NCBI GenBank assembly: GCA_032622095.1
Contig: CP136069.1
Coordinates: 123,556,126-123,620,125 of the forward strand
Direction: 5' to 3'
Source of the DNA: Siphonodentalium dalli
Taxonomy: Eukaryota; Mollusca; Scaphopoda; Gadilida; Siphonodentaliidae
Length of the DNA: 64,000 nucleotides
Each line of letters begins with the position of its first letter. The stretch's first letter is position 1. Below the pieces are notes generated by a model, which was not told the DNA's origin, searched no databases, and saw only the letters and a program-made list of their open reading frames with translations. The translations under genes and the position numbers were made by a program. This document shows positions 35,094 to 47,100 of the stretch, piece after piece.

Positions 35094-35263
35094 TGTTTAA
35101 ATCTTTCTGCATTTTGAGGTGATCCTTAAACGATGATATTTCTTGGTATAATATAAATTATAATCTGTATCTGTAGTTGTTACAACTACAGATACAGATT
35201 ATAATTTATATTATACCAAGAAATATCATCGTTTAAGGATCACCTCAAAATGCAGAAAGATTT
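35094..35263. repeat. Near-perfect palindrome, about 80-bp arms
   Basis: 'tttaaatctttctgcatttt' and 'gaggtgatccttaaacgatg' through 'ctgtatctgtagttgt' are mirrored exactly from 35177 onward. The right arm runs into the reverse transcriptase remnant (start of MQKDLN), so the left arm is an inverted copy of its beginning. Inversion at the 5' end during target-primed reverse transcription is one way to produce this. Confidence 0.85.
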
Positions 35264-36325
35264 AAACACACTGAACGATTGGGCCAACACCTGGGGGATG
35301 AAGTTTAACACCAAGAAATTCCATATCCTATCAATCAAGAAAAAATCCAATTATTATTACACATTAAACAATGAGGTACTCGCAGATGTCAACGAACATC
35401 CGTACCTCGGAGTGACACTCACAAATAATATGGATTGGAGTTCCCAGATCAACAACATCTCGAGGAAAGCATATCATACACGCTTAGCTTCCTCCAACGA
35501 AACCTTAAGCATTGCTCAGAAGACCTACGCAAGCTAAGTTACATATCGCTAGTAAGATCAACCATGGAATATGCAGATATAATATGGGACCCATATGAAA
35601 AACGAAATATTGATAAACTTGAGAAAATCCAAAGAAGAGCAGCTCGTTTCATCAAAAAAGACTATAGAAGCGATTTGAGGGTGCGGTCACAAACATGCTA
35701 ATTGACATAAAATTCCAACCACTCGAGACCAGGAGGAAAACCAACAGGTTGACATTCTTGCACAAAATAGTGGACGGGGCCTTCCTAGTTCAGTCATGAA
35801 CGTAGTGCGTATGCTGGAAGCAGCAATCTGCGAAAGCGGTCATGTTGACCTAGGCCAGGGCCTTCCCAGCCATTCCACAATAATAGCGTGTAAGGCGACC
35901 AGATACGACGCCCCCAGCCTCCCGTGCGTGTATCGTCTGGTCGCGCCGGCTTCATTCCGCAGAGTCTTGCTACCATGAGATCGCGAGGAATGATCGACCC
36001 CGGTTTAGTGCGCGCACGGCTTTCTGGCTCGCTCCACCACAAATATTCCCCCACAAAAGTATGCTAACTACTCTCTAAAACGAGTTCGTAAGAAAAATAA
36101 ACAACTGGAGGGATACGAAACATCCAAATTCCCTCAGCATCTCATACGAAACCACGAAAGATGCTTCGAACTCCCGCAAACAATAAACACGGAAGAATAC
36201 AAACAATGAAACATTCAGTGTGCATTAGAGCAAAGATCGATTGGAACCAGCTGGACGGGAAATTCTTAGACAACCTGGACTCTACAACATCATTCCAGGA
36301 GTATCTACAGGAAAACATCTAGCGC
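35250..36325 (+). pseudogene. Non-LTR retrotransposon reverse transcriptase remnant
   Basis: Pieces in different frames match the C-terminal part of jockey/CR1-type reverse transcriptases. Frame one (35250-35490) has QKDLNTLNDWANTWGMKFN and PYLGVTLTNNMDWSSQINNI. Frame two (about 35490-35699) has LSYISLVRSTMEYADIIWDP and KIQRRAARFI. A third frame (35685-35785) has PLETRRKTNRLTFLHKIVDG, and 36225-36320 gives IDWNQLDGKFLDN, the usual last block. Frameshifts, stops and a GC-rich interruption (35790-36057) show that it is dead. The catalytic YxDD region and endonuclease are absent, as expected for a 5'-truncated copy. Confidence 0.8.
35790..36057. other. GC-rich segment inside the retroelement remnant
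   Basis: This stretch is clearly more GC-rich than its surroundings and does not fit the reverse transcriptase frame. It is open on both strands (35796-35978 plus; 35794-36054 minus, 86 codons). It contains an imperfect hairpin 'gcgaccagatac' / 'gtatcgtctggtcgc' at about 35898-35946. No RNA or protein family was recognised. Confidence 0.5.
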
Positions 36326-36329
36326 CTCC

Positions 36330-38119
36330 ACACCCGTCGTAACACGCCAGAACTGGTTTCTACGACGTATCACTACTAATATTATTTTGAATTTTTATCT
36401 ATGATCTAGCCTCTACTAAGTACTCTAGTCTATGCTACATTATTACGCTTACTTCACTATAAATACCGCCGGGTAGGAAACAAAAACATATACAGGTGAC
36501 GAATACTATCACTGAGTTTTCTATGAACATTTTCATCCAGGATAAGGGATGCTTTGGTGCGATTTATGTGAAATGTTGATAATGGTCGACAACGCGGAAG
36601 TGATTTTGGGTTAACTTCCGTTTCTTAGGTCAAGGTTGTCACTATAGTTTTCGAGACTCCTATAAAGAAATGTTAAATGAGTTTTCATTGGCTGAAATAT
36701 ATTAGTGGAACGAATCAAATTGCTCGTGTCGAGCAATAATGTTTCATCTGTTAGGGTAGCAACAGAACAAGCAGGGTGGTACACTTAAGACAATCGCTCC
36801 ATTATTTCAGATCACTTGTGACACAGTGAGAAAGTTTGACAGGTAGGAGACGTTCACTTGTAATCATGTATGTATATATGCTTTCCGTTTCTTAGAAATT
36901 GTTGCTAAGTTGTTCAATTTCAAATGTTTGTGATTTAGTTATCATTTAGTTACTGATCCGATTCCGAATTCCGTCAATTTCCGATTGCAAAACGGAAAAA
37001 AAATCCGTTAATTCGGATTCACAGTCATTCGGAATTTTAAATACAGCTTACAGCCTTAAGAACACGAGAAAAGCACTAGCGAAGATATCACAACGAGTCC
37101 ATCACTGGAAATTGGAATGACTTTAAATTAGAGTCAAAGCAGTCAGATTCAGAAGAATTGTTTTTTAAATTGCTCAGTCATTGAGTCAATTCACTGATTC
37201 AGGCTAGAGACAGTAGAGTAGTATTTAGAGACTAAGTAAGAGTAAGATCACGAGAGTAGAGTACTGTTACTGTTATGGACTCAATATTCATACATAATTT
37301 AAATACAACTTACAAGTTACATGTAACTTAAGTCTACTCTTAAGTTTCGCTTCAATATTTATGTTGTTTGACCATGTATTGATGTAACTTGTAAGTACTT
37401 CGGATAGACCATTCATGCCAATGCCATGGCAGATATGATATCAAATCCTTTTCATGAACAGACTCTTCAGACATCAAAATCAATAAATTATAAAAAATAT
37501 TAATATTAATTATTATACAAAGAAATAGTACCCTGTGTAAAGTATCCAAGCTTTACAAATCATCATCCATGATTACGCTACAATTTACAAAGCACAATAC
37601 TGTTGTGAATACTCAATAGCTTTACCAATGACTTGAATGAGTGGCAGCACTTTCTCAAAATAAGGGCACCAGATTGAATGAGATTCGTTCATTTAGAATT
37701 TTAATTAGATCAGTAAACTGTTTTTGATGTGCATTTTCCCAATTTTGTCATGTTGCGTAAGACTTTCTGAGTGACTCTTCGCCATCTAGGTCTCCATTTT
37801 GTTTCTAGGCATCATCTGAAGGAATTTGGAATTTTTTCAGAACACCACTCTTCCATATGGTGGTGTTGGTATTTACGTCCATACAAGTCTTAAAGTGCAA
37901 GTATGGTCCGATCTATTCATTTTCAATGACTCTTTTGAAAGCATATTTATTGAATTGCCCAGTTAAAAAAAGACAAAAAACAATTGATAGTGTGCATATA
38001 TTGCTGTCCAAATTCAAACACAAATACCTTTCTTGAAAATTTAGAAAGGCTGTTAACTAATATACAAAAAGAGAAGACAGAATGTTTCCTAATGAGTAAT
38101 ATCGTTTCTCTACTTTCAG
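36330..38119. promoter_or_regulatory. Shared upstream region of ATRAID and TEKT2 (inferred)
   Basis: TEKT2 coding exon 1 has an AG acceptor at 38118-38119 before a 23-base leader, so transcription starts further upstream. A candidate 5' exon end is 'tttgacag' followed by gtagga at 36843. At 36750-36763, GTTAGGGTAGCAAC resembles an RFX X-box (GTTnCC..GGCAAC), and 'gttgctaagttg' lies at 36900. RFX factors drive ciliary genes, which would suit TEKT2. ETS-like 'gcggaagtg' lies at 36594. All of this is inference from short motifs. Confidence 0.25.
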
Positions 38120-38142
38120 ATATTTGAAAAAAATACAAAAAA

Positions 38143-41100
38143 ATGGCAACTGAACTCAGACCAAGCACCAGGTTCCAACCTCCTGACTGGTTCACAAATA
38201 ACTACACAATTTCAACAAATGCTGAGAGACAAAGAGATGCTTCCCACCAAGTCCGCCAAGAGGGTCGATTTCTGAGGAATGAGACTGACAATCAAACTAA
38301 ATGGGACCAGCACTCAAACAATGTCCGACTGGCTGATAGATGTGACAACATCCGTATGTGGAAGGAAATATTAGAGAAAACACTATCCGATATTGATAGG
38401 GAAATAGCAGACTTGACTGAAGCAAAGGAGCTAACTGAGCAATCTTTGGAAGCTAAGAACTTACCGACTGATGTGGCTGTTGAATGCTTGACCACCAGAG
38501 AGGGTCGAGGTGGTATTGATGTGGTGAACGATGAGGCAGAAAATCAACTGTATAAGGTAAGTTTCTGCCACTGTTATAGGGTTCAACACGTAACAGCTTT
38601 GTCCATTTCAGTATGTACTAGTACATGTGTTTATATTGGTTTAAATGTTGTTTGCTTGTTGTTTATTTTCATTTAAAACCTGTAATGAAAAATGAATTAA
38701 CTTACAGTATGGTACCATACTATATACTGTAGCTTGGAAAATGTTAACTGTTATAATTACATACTACATACAATGACTCTCGATGCAAAATCATTTGTGT
38801 TTGTTTATCCAGATGTAAATATTTATAATTGAGCATTGTTCAGACAATTGTCTTTAAAGCATCTGGTTCAAATAATTAAAAAAACTGTTCACCATTAATG
38901 CCAGGGAATCAATGTAGAGTCCATATCTCAATAGAATTCTTAATCATATAAACTTGCCCCTGAGCCTTCATACATTTACAACATATATATGCTCATCTCC
39001 CATGATAGAATCAATTGGGGTATAATATAATTGGGAATAGTTTCAGAACAACACCTATATTAGTTATAAGTTTGTAAGGATAATGTATATCAACAATTGT
39101 CTTGCATGTGATATATGTGGCTCATAATTATATTTACATGTAGCCCTTCCATGACTGGAGTTTCTTGAAACTTAGCAAAAACCCTGTGCCAATTAATAAA
39201 TTCTCTTATATATATGCGAGTCTCCCATAGTGAGCCACACATATAATTATATAAGAGAATACATTGGCCTAACAATATTTACCTTGACCTTGTAAGCCAG
39301 TTCAATTTCTTATATATGCCTGCTCCATATTGGAGACTCGTGTATATAAGATAATGCCATGGCCCAGGATCTTTAATGCTGTGTTGGTTTAATGCTGCAC
39401 CAGCACAGCTCCCGTCATGAAAGGGTTAAGCAAATTTACTTTGACATCTAATAATCTTAGATACACTGTGTTTGCTTTGCAGATCGAGCTGCTTAAAAAC
39501 AGATTTAATGAGGTTTATAGTCATCACTAATTTTATAAGTGCACAGAATATCTATATTGCAAACTATATGTTATCACTTCTCATTCATGCATATATATAT
39601 ATTATAACCACCAAAAGACTCCTTGATATTATAAGGCATTTTATTTATAACTTGGTTTATGGATTTCCCAACCCAAAAAAAAAGCTGTTTGGCAAAAAAA
39701 TATTTATTTAACCGCATCTGTTACAGGTTCTCAATCCGATCAGAGAGTCCTATATTACTATTTCTTGATTTTAGTGTTATCCATCTTACACCTGCAATTT
39801 GTCTGTTTGACCACGAGGCAGACTAAATTAGTGTCCCAGATCTCGAGAAATTAACAAATTTCAAAAATCGATATCTGATCACTCTGAGCTTTGATGTGTG
39901 GATTCCTCGACTCGGATCAAATATTTTTTACCCCCGAAGCCAAAGAAATAGTAATATAGGACCCTCTGATCGGATTGAGTACCTTTAACATTTATTGTTT
40001 CCGATCTATAACTCCAGTTTGAATTATTTGATCTGAACCAAAGTTGGTTTGTGTATTTCCAAGCTAAGGAAACAGGCCAAGTTCGAATATGGGTTCTGTC
40101 CAATTATTTTTACATGAGTTACAGCCTTTTTCAACTTAGAATTTGACTGATTTCATAACATTTCGGTTTGTGATAACTCCAGTTTAGATTATTTTATCTG
40201 AACCAAAGCTGGTATGTGTGTTTCCCAGCTAAAACTACAGGCCAAGTTCGAATATAGGTTCTCTCCAATTATTTTCTCATGAGTTACGGTCATTTTTCGT
40301 CTTAGAATTTGACCGCATTTTGGCATTGAAATTAGGGGTATATCAGATATTCTTTGTAAGCTCAAATTATTTTTTAATTTGTGGTACCTAGTACAATTAA
40401 AAATGGCTAAAGGGCATATTTCAACATGCCCTAGCCGCCTAGCGATGCTCTTCTTTTATATTTAATAGGAGCTACATGTACTTAAAGTGGGCATAAAAAA
40501 GTTACATCTTGCAGAAAAATGTTGGTCTTTGCTTTGGGATTTCAACATTAAATATTATCCTACAGAATAAAAAATTAATGGTCCATATATCAGAATGGGT
40601 GCAGGCACAGTCTTGATCAGTGTTCATTGTTTCAATTTGCATGAACAATTTTCATTGCTTGTCGAAATGGCCATACTTTCATCTGAATGAGATGTCCAAG
40701 CTTGAACTCAGATTTCAAAATTGGTTACGATATTCGGCCCATTACTGTGCTCTTGTCGAAAACAAAGAAAGTAAAAAGAATATTAGATGACCTAGCTACC
40801 TACCCAATTTTTTTTTTACATAAAGTTAGGGAATCCGGTGGGCAAAAAAAGATCGTATTGATAGCGGCCTAATTAAGGAGTTCTATTACTTTGAAATGTT
40901 TGGCAGTATCAAGAAGTTCGAGTTAATGAAGTCTGATTCACCCCTTTATATGTAAGTCTGAGTTTAGTGTGTCTCATCTTTGCTGAAGGAGGTCCCCAGA
41001 GGGTGAATTTAGTGATGCTACCCTGTGCAGCAGGCTAGCATCACCAGTGACCAATGCATCACCAATACACCCTCTGCTTATGCCTCTTCTTCTGGGAAGT

Positions 41101-44100
41101 ATCTAGAGTCTCAAATTGACATTTTTTAAGTTACTTTTCCACTTTCTGTTCAGTTTCTATATCCCCTAATTTGCAGAAGATAAAATGCATAATCGAGGTG
41201 CACATCACCAACTTCAACTGGAGAACTTCAATCTGTTCCTACATGTAGGTCTCCCATAGCAGTAGAGGCCTAAGCAGAATGAGGTCCCCAGAGGGTGAAT
41301 TTGGTGATGCTAGCCCACACTGCGGGATAGAGTCACTAAATTCACCCTTTGGGGACCTCATTCTGCAAATGTCAGACACACTAAATTCAGGCATGTTTAT
41401 ATGCATATAATAACAAATTACCCATTGATCAGAAATTGAAATAGTTGGCTTCCTCCACTATAGAGAATATATGTATTTACACTAAGTTACAAGTACATGT
41501 AGTCTAATTTTGTGGATGTAATCAGATTTGTGGTTGTTAAAATTATGATGATTAACAAACTTCAGATAATTTAAGAAACATTTTATGACTCAAGACTCTT
41601 AGAATATATCATAAATTTGGACAAAATTTCATCTTTCATTTGGCAGTTGTCTTTTTGTTCCACATGTACTGGTACCGGTATGTGGTTTGCAGGAGAGCCT
41701 CTAGCGTTTGAGTATCAAAAGTGCTTAATGCTCCGGGGATAAACACTATATTTATTTTAAAACAAATATCCATTATTGTAGGTATGTCTTCTTTTGACCA
41801 TATCTTTTTCTTCTGCAAAGAGTATATACTAGTACATGTACCCATGTACCATTAGCACTATGATGTCACACACTCTATCTAGACTGATTATAAATTATAT
41901 CTCATCACATTCCAGTACTCGTATACATGTATCTCAAATATTTAGACAAACTTCTTAACTGTGTTCTATGTAAATGCAGTTCTCTCTTTGCAAATTGTTC
42001 AATGACATGAATGAGCAGGGAGTGGACTCAGTGGAGCATATGCAAGTGCTTCTTATCTAGGAATATTGTTGAGTTCTCTGATAAGCTTAGAACTGATTAG
42101 ATACCCTGTCCGAATTGATGCCATTTAAATTAGAATTTCCTGAGTCAATTGTTTGCAAACCAGGCAAAATGAAATATACTTGCAATCACCATCATTTGTA
42201 TCACATAGGCATCCACAAAATCATCAGTATGTAATCGGTCGAATACTATCACAATACCTCATAATTGATAATGCTCGTTATTATCTACCACGTTTAGACA
42301 ATGGAAGCATGAAACTCTTTTTTCGCTTAGTAGCAGTGTTGGTAGGCTGACAAAAATTCAAAACATCTTAACTGTTCCATAGGGATCCTTGCATATATAA
42401 GAGAATGCACTGGCACATTATCTTTAATGCTGCACCAGCGCAGCTCCCGTCATGAGAGGGTTAAGCCCCCTCTTCTGAAAGTCAATATTTGGCCATTACA
42501 ATCTCCTAGTAATGGGCTCATGGAACAGATCTATAATTATTTTCTGAATTTCCAGTATAGCAAACGTACATACAGTAATGCCCTATGTAATCGACCCCTT
42601 AACCACAGCAGAATTATGGGCAACTTTTCAGGATTTAGTCGGAAATATGGCTCAGAGATAGTTTTCCGATGAATGGCAACAAGCCATATTTCCGACTAAA
42701 TCCTGAAAAGTTACCCATAATTCTGCTGTGGTTAAGGGGTCGATTACTTAGGGCATTACTGTATGTTGGCCCCGGTTTTATGGTGTCAAATCGGACAGGG
42801 CATACCGGTATGTGACGATTCCATTTCATTGAATTCATTTTGTAATAATCTTGATAGCATTTGGACGTATGGAGATTACCCCAATTTAAATGAATTATAT
42901 CATATGCTGACTGGTGATATCCCTTATATAATTCAATTAAAATCATAATCTAACTAAGGAATAAATTGAATAATCTTCATTTGCTGATGTAATTACACTG
43001 TATACTCTTAAATGCCTAATAATTGTGATGGCCTTATAATAGTGATGGGTGGCAATTTAGGCTGAAATTAATAGTGATGGCAATTTAATAGTGATGGCAA
43101 TTTCACTCTATGTCTCAATGCTAAATAATAGTGATTGTTGGGTATTATCTCCAACATTAATAATCGTACAGACACTATAGGCACATTCATGAGAGTAAAT
43201 ACATTTGGGCCGATTCACAAACATATAAATCGCAAAGCAATTTATAATAGTTTGTGATTGGCAGAAATTTATTTAAACTGTGTAATTATATCAGGAATGA
43301 AGATTTTATAATTACATATGAGTAAAAGATATTAACATTAAAATGCAATTTCATTTGGAAATATCATTAGATACTAGGAACTTTATAGTGACATTGCCAT
43401 AATGTCGCATGTTGATGTGGCAAAATTCCTATGCATGGTGTTCACTTCCGCCTGGATTTAATTATCCTATTTAAATACATTTATATTAGCTTTTTGGAAA
43501 CTAATGACAAAATAGTATAGAAAATTAAATAGCTGTAATTATTTAGGCTATAATCCAGCTCTCGATCATTTCAGTGGGTTAGGTGGTCATATGTGCAGTA
43601 CGTCAGCAGGCTATCAATACAATTTTGTTAGCCATTACTGGCCTATTAGGCTGGCCATCATTCATTGAGTGCATACAACTTGGATTATTCTAACTGTATT
43701 CCAATTTGCATCATGTTTTTCAATATTGTTTTTGAAAATGTTACTTGCAGGAAGTAGAAGTTATTGGCGACATCAAGAAGAAGTTGCAGAATCGAGTTGG
43801 TGAAGCTTTTGAGCAGCTGTGTCTGCTGCAAGAAGCTAGACAACAGATTCAGGCTGATCTTCAAGATAAGAACATTGCTCTGGGCATCGATATTGAACAG
43901 TATAATCTTACAGACAGGTCACCAAATATAAGCTACAAACCGGACCCACTCCGGGTACCAAAAGGGTGAGTTATTATCTTTTTATATTCAAACTTTGCTT
44001 CAAAATTTGTAACCTACAATGGGCTGTTTAAAATTTCAAAAGTTTCAGGAATTATTTATATTATTTAATTTATATAATTATTATATATGATTGTCCAATT

Positions 44101-47100
44101 AGTCTATTGTTTCAACATGACCAACATGATCAGATAAGAGTTAGAATATCAGATATGTCTTCAAATTACACGGAATATCAATCTGACAACTAAAATTATT
44201 TTATGCCTTTCCCATGGCATGGCCATAATATACACCTTGAAAATAATCTGCACTCATTTCAGTATTTTATACACAACATTAAACCCTGCTTTCAGACAAA
44301 CTGAAGTTTCAGACATTAACCCTTTACCCAACAGAAGGGCCCTGTGCCAATGCATTCTCTTATATATGCGAGTCGACCATAGGTCGCCTCGCATATATAA
44401 GAGAATGCATTGGCTTAACACATTAAAAATTATAAAATTGTTAAAGAATGTAAGAAAAAATGGTAAAAAGTGTTAAAAAAAGATTTTTTTTAGGCCAATG
44501 CATTCTCTTATATATGCGAGGCGACCTATGGTCAACTCGCATATATAAGAGAATGCATTGGCACAGGGCATAACTGTAACTATCACAATGTGGTCAAGGA
44601 GCCGGTTCCAATGATATCCATATTTGTATGATTCTATTGAGACAGACCGAAGATATTTTAGGCTGTTGAAGCTTTATTTGGCCGGTTTTGGCCGGTTTGT
44701 TGGGTAAAGGGTTAAACTGAGAATCTTAGTACTAACATTTCATTTTCACACTTGATTGCGGATGAGTAGTTTGCCCTTAGTAGAGCCAGTGTGTTACTTG
44801 CGGATGAGTAGTTTGCCCTTAGTAGAGCCAGTGTGTTACTTGTGGATGAGTAGTTTGCCCTTAGTAGAGCCAGTGTGTTACTTGTGGATGAGTAGTTTGC
44901 CCTTAGTAGAGCCAGTGTGTTACTTGCGGATGAGTAGTTTGCCCTTAGTAGAGCCAGTAACACACAAGCAGTGAATCATCATCTTTTGTTCTGACTTATA
45001 ACAGCAATTTCTTATGTTCATTCTGTTGATATCATCTCATCAACAAACTTTTAATCTGCAGAAGCACAACTCCTCAGCAATGGGAGGACTTCAGTCGGTA
45101 CAACAAAGAAAGGGCTGAGGCGGAGATGAAAGCTTCAACCCGACTAAGGGAAGCAATCCACCACACAATCCAGCAGACAGATAACGACCTGGAAGCCCAG
45201 AGAATTGCCACAGAATACGCATTCAGAAAAAGGATTCATGAATTTGAACGAGCCAAGGATGAGTTAGAGTGGCAGAAGAAAAATGTAAGATTCCAAGATT
45301 CAAACTATTGTTATATAGTAATTTCTAGCTTCTGGACTTGAGCATACACATCAGCGGGTAATCCATAACATATCGGACAGGCTGATCGAGGCACTCCTGA
45401 CATTATTTTTATAAAAAAAAGCTTCCACTAAGTTTCTTTATGTAACCCTTTCATGATGGGAGCTGCGCTGGTGCAACATTAAAGATCCTGTGCAATGTCT
45501 TATATTATATATATATATGTTAAATGTTCATATATATATGTTACATGTATTAGAATTGGAATAAAATATGTTCAAACTAAATAGAAGGCATCGCACACAC
45601 TCAGAGAAATTGAAACGTTAACACAGGATACAGTGCATATGTGCGGTCTAAAATTATTTTTTGACCCTTTCATGACTGGTGCTTCCTGAATTTTTGCGAA
45701 AACCCTGTGCCAATGCATTCTCTTATATATGTGAGTCGCCCTACGGGAGACTCGCATATATAAGAGAATATATATTTATACTGGACTGTTTTCTTCCAAA
45801 AATATATAATTAGGAGTGGTTGTTTGTTGAACTTGTTAACTGATAATTTCCCACCAATGAATATGAAAGATTCAGCACTTGTATTACCTTTTCATCTGAG
45901 TGTCGTCTGATAATTTATGATTTATCCTGAATTTCCCTCCAAATGAATAATAGACAATTCCAATGTATACCTTAAAACTGAACAGGAGAATCCATTTAGT
46001 ATAGAAAGGGTTAAACACTGACAAAAATAAGAAAATGAACAACACTTAATATTGATGATGAACATCGCAAATTAAAGGGGGGCTTTACACTAAACCCGAC
46101 CATTTATGGGACCATCTCCATTTATACTCCACAGAATAAATGCAACAAATAAATGAATTTGAGCCATGCATTAGTGCAAAATACACTCATGTGCTCTATG
46201 AACGATACAAACAACATGGAAATTATAATAATAATGAATTTATGACTCTAGCCATAAATCCATTTTCATTATAATTACTATGTTGTTTTACATCGTTCAT
46301 TAGTAAATGAGTGTATTTTGCACTCATCCATGGCTCAAATTCATTCATTTGTTGCATATACTGTTGAGTATAAAAGGAGATGGTCCCATAAATGGCAAGC
46401 TTTAGTGTACGGTACAGCACCCCTTTAACATTATACATGTTAGATTCTGAATAAGTAAATTGGCCAAGATTATGAAGATTGTGAATTATGGAAAATTTAT
46501 ATACATGTGTAAACTTAGCATATTCATTATTTCATGAGCTAAGTGAATTAATGCAAACTTTATTCTTTAAAAAATTCAGACATCTTTAGTATGACTCTTT
46601 TTTTTTTCTTTAATTAAGATTTGCTTGACTGAGTGAATTTATTTTCCTTCTTTAGACTGAGGGAGAGATAGAGAAATTAGAAAATGACATCCGAGGAATG
46701 GAGGAGGCAATTAGAGCCAAGGCAAACCCAATGAAGCTGGCTCAAACCAGACTGGAAAATAGAACAAACCGTCCAAATGTGGAGCTGTGTCGAGATGCAC
46801 CACAATATGGTCTTACTGATGAAGTCAAGCAGCTGGATGCTACAATCAGAGCACTTCAAGAGAAATGCAAACAGGCCAAGTATGTTGTGCTTCCTCGCCC
46901 TTCAGTTTTGAATCTTCTGATCATACAGAAATGGATTTTTTATTTCATATCTCATGATCAGGTGATGCCCCCAAACTTCATGATTTGACTTGTTATGGAG
47001 CCTTTGGCTTTGTTCTCCAATGTTCATATAGCTGTTGCTGTTTTCACTTTCTGTATGTAAATGACCAGGTGGTCGAAGGTGCCATCCAGAAAGGGTGTTC

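Noticed and set aside
44712..44974. Repetitive ORFs on both strands
   Set aside because: They are the 42-bp minisatellite read through; TEKT2 splice phases skip it.
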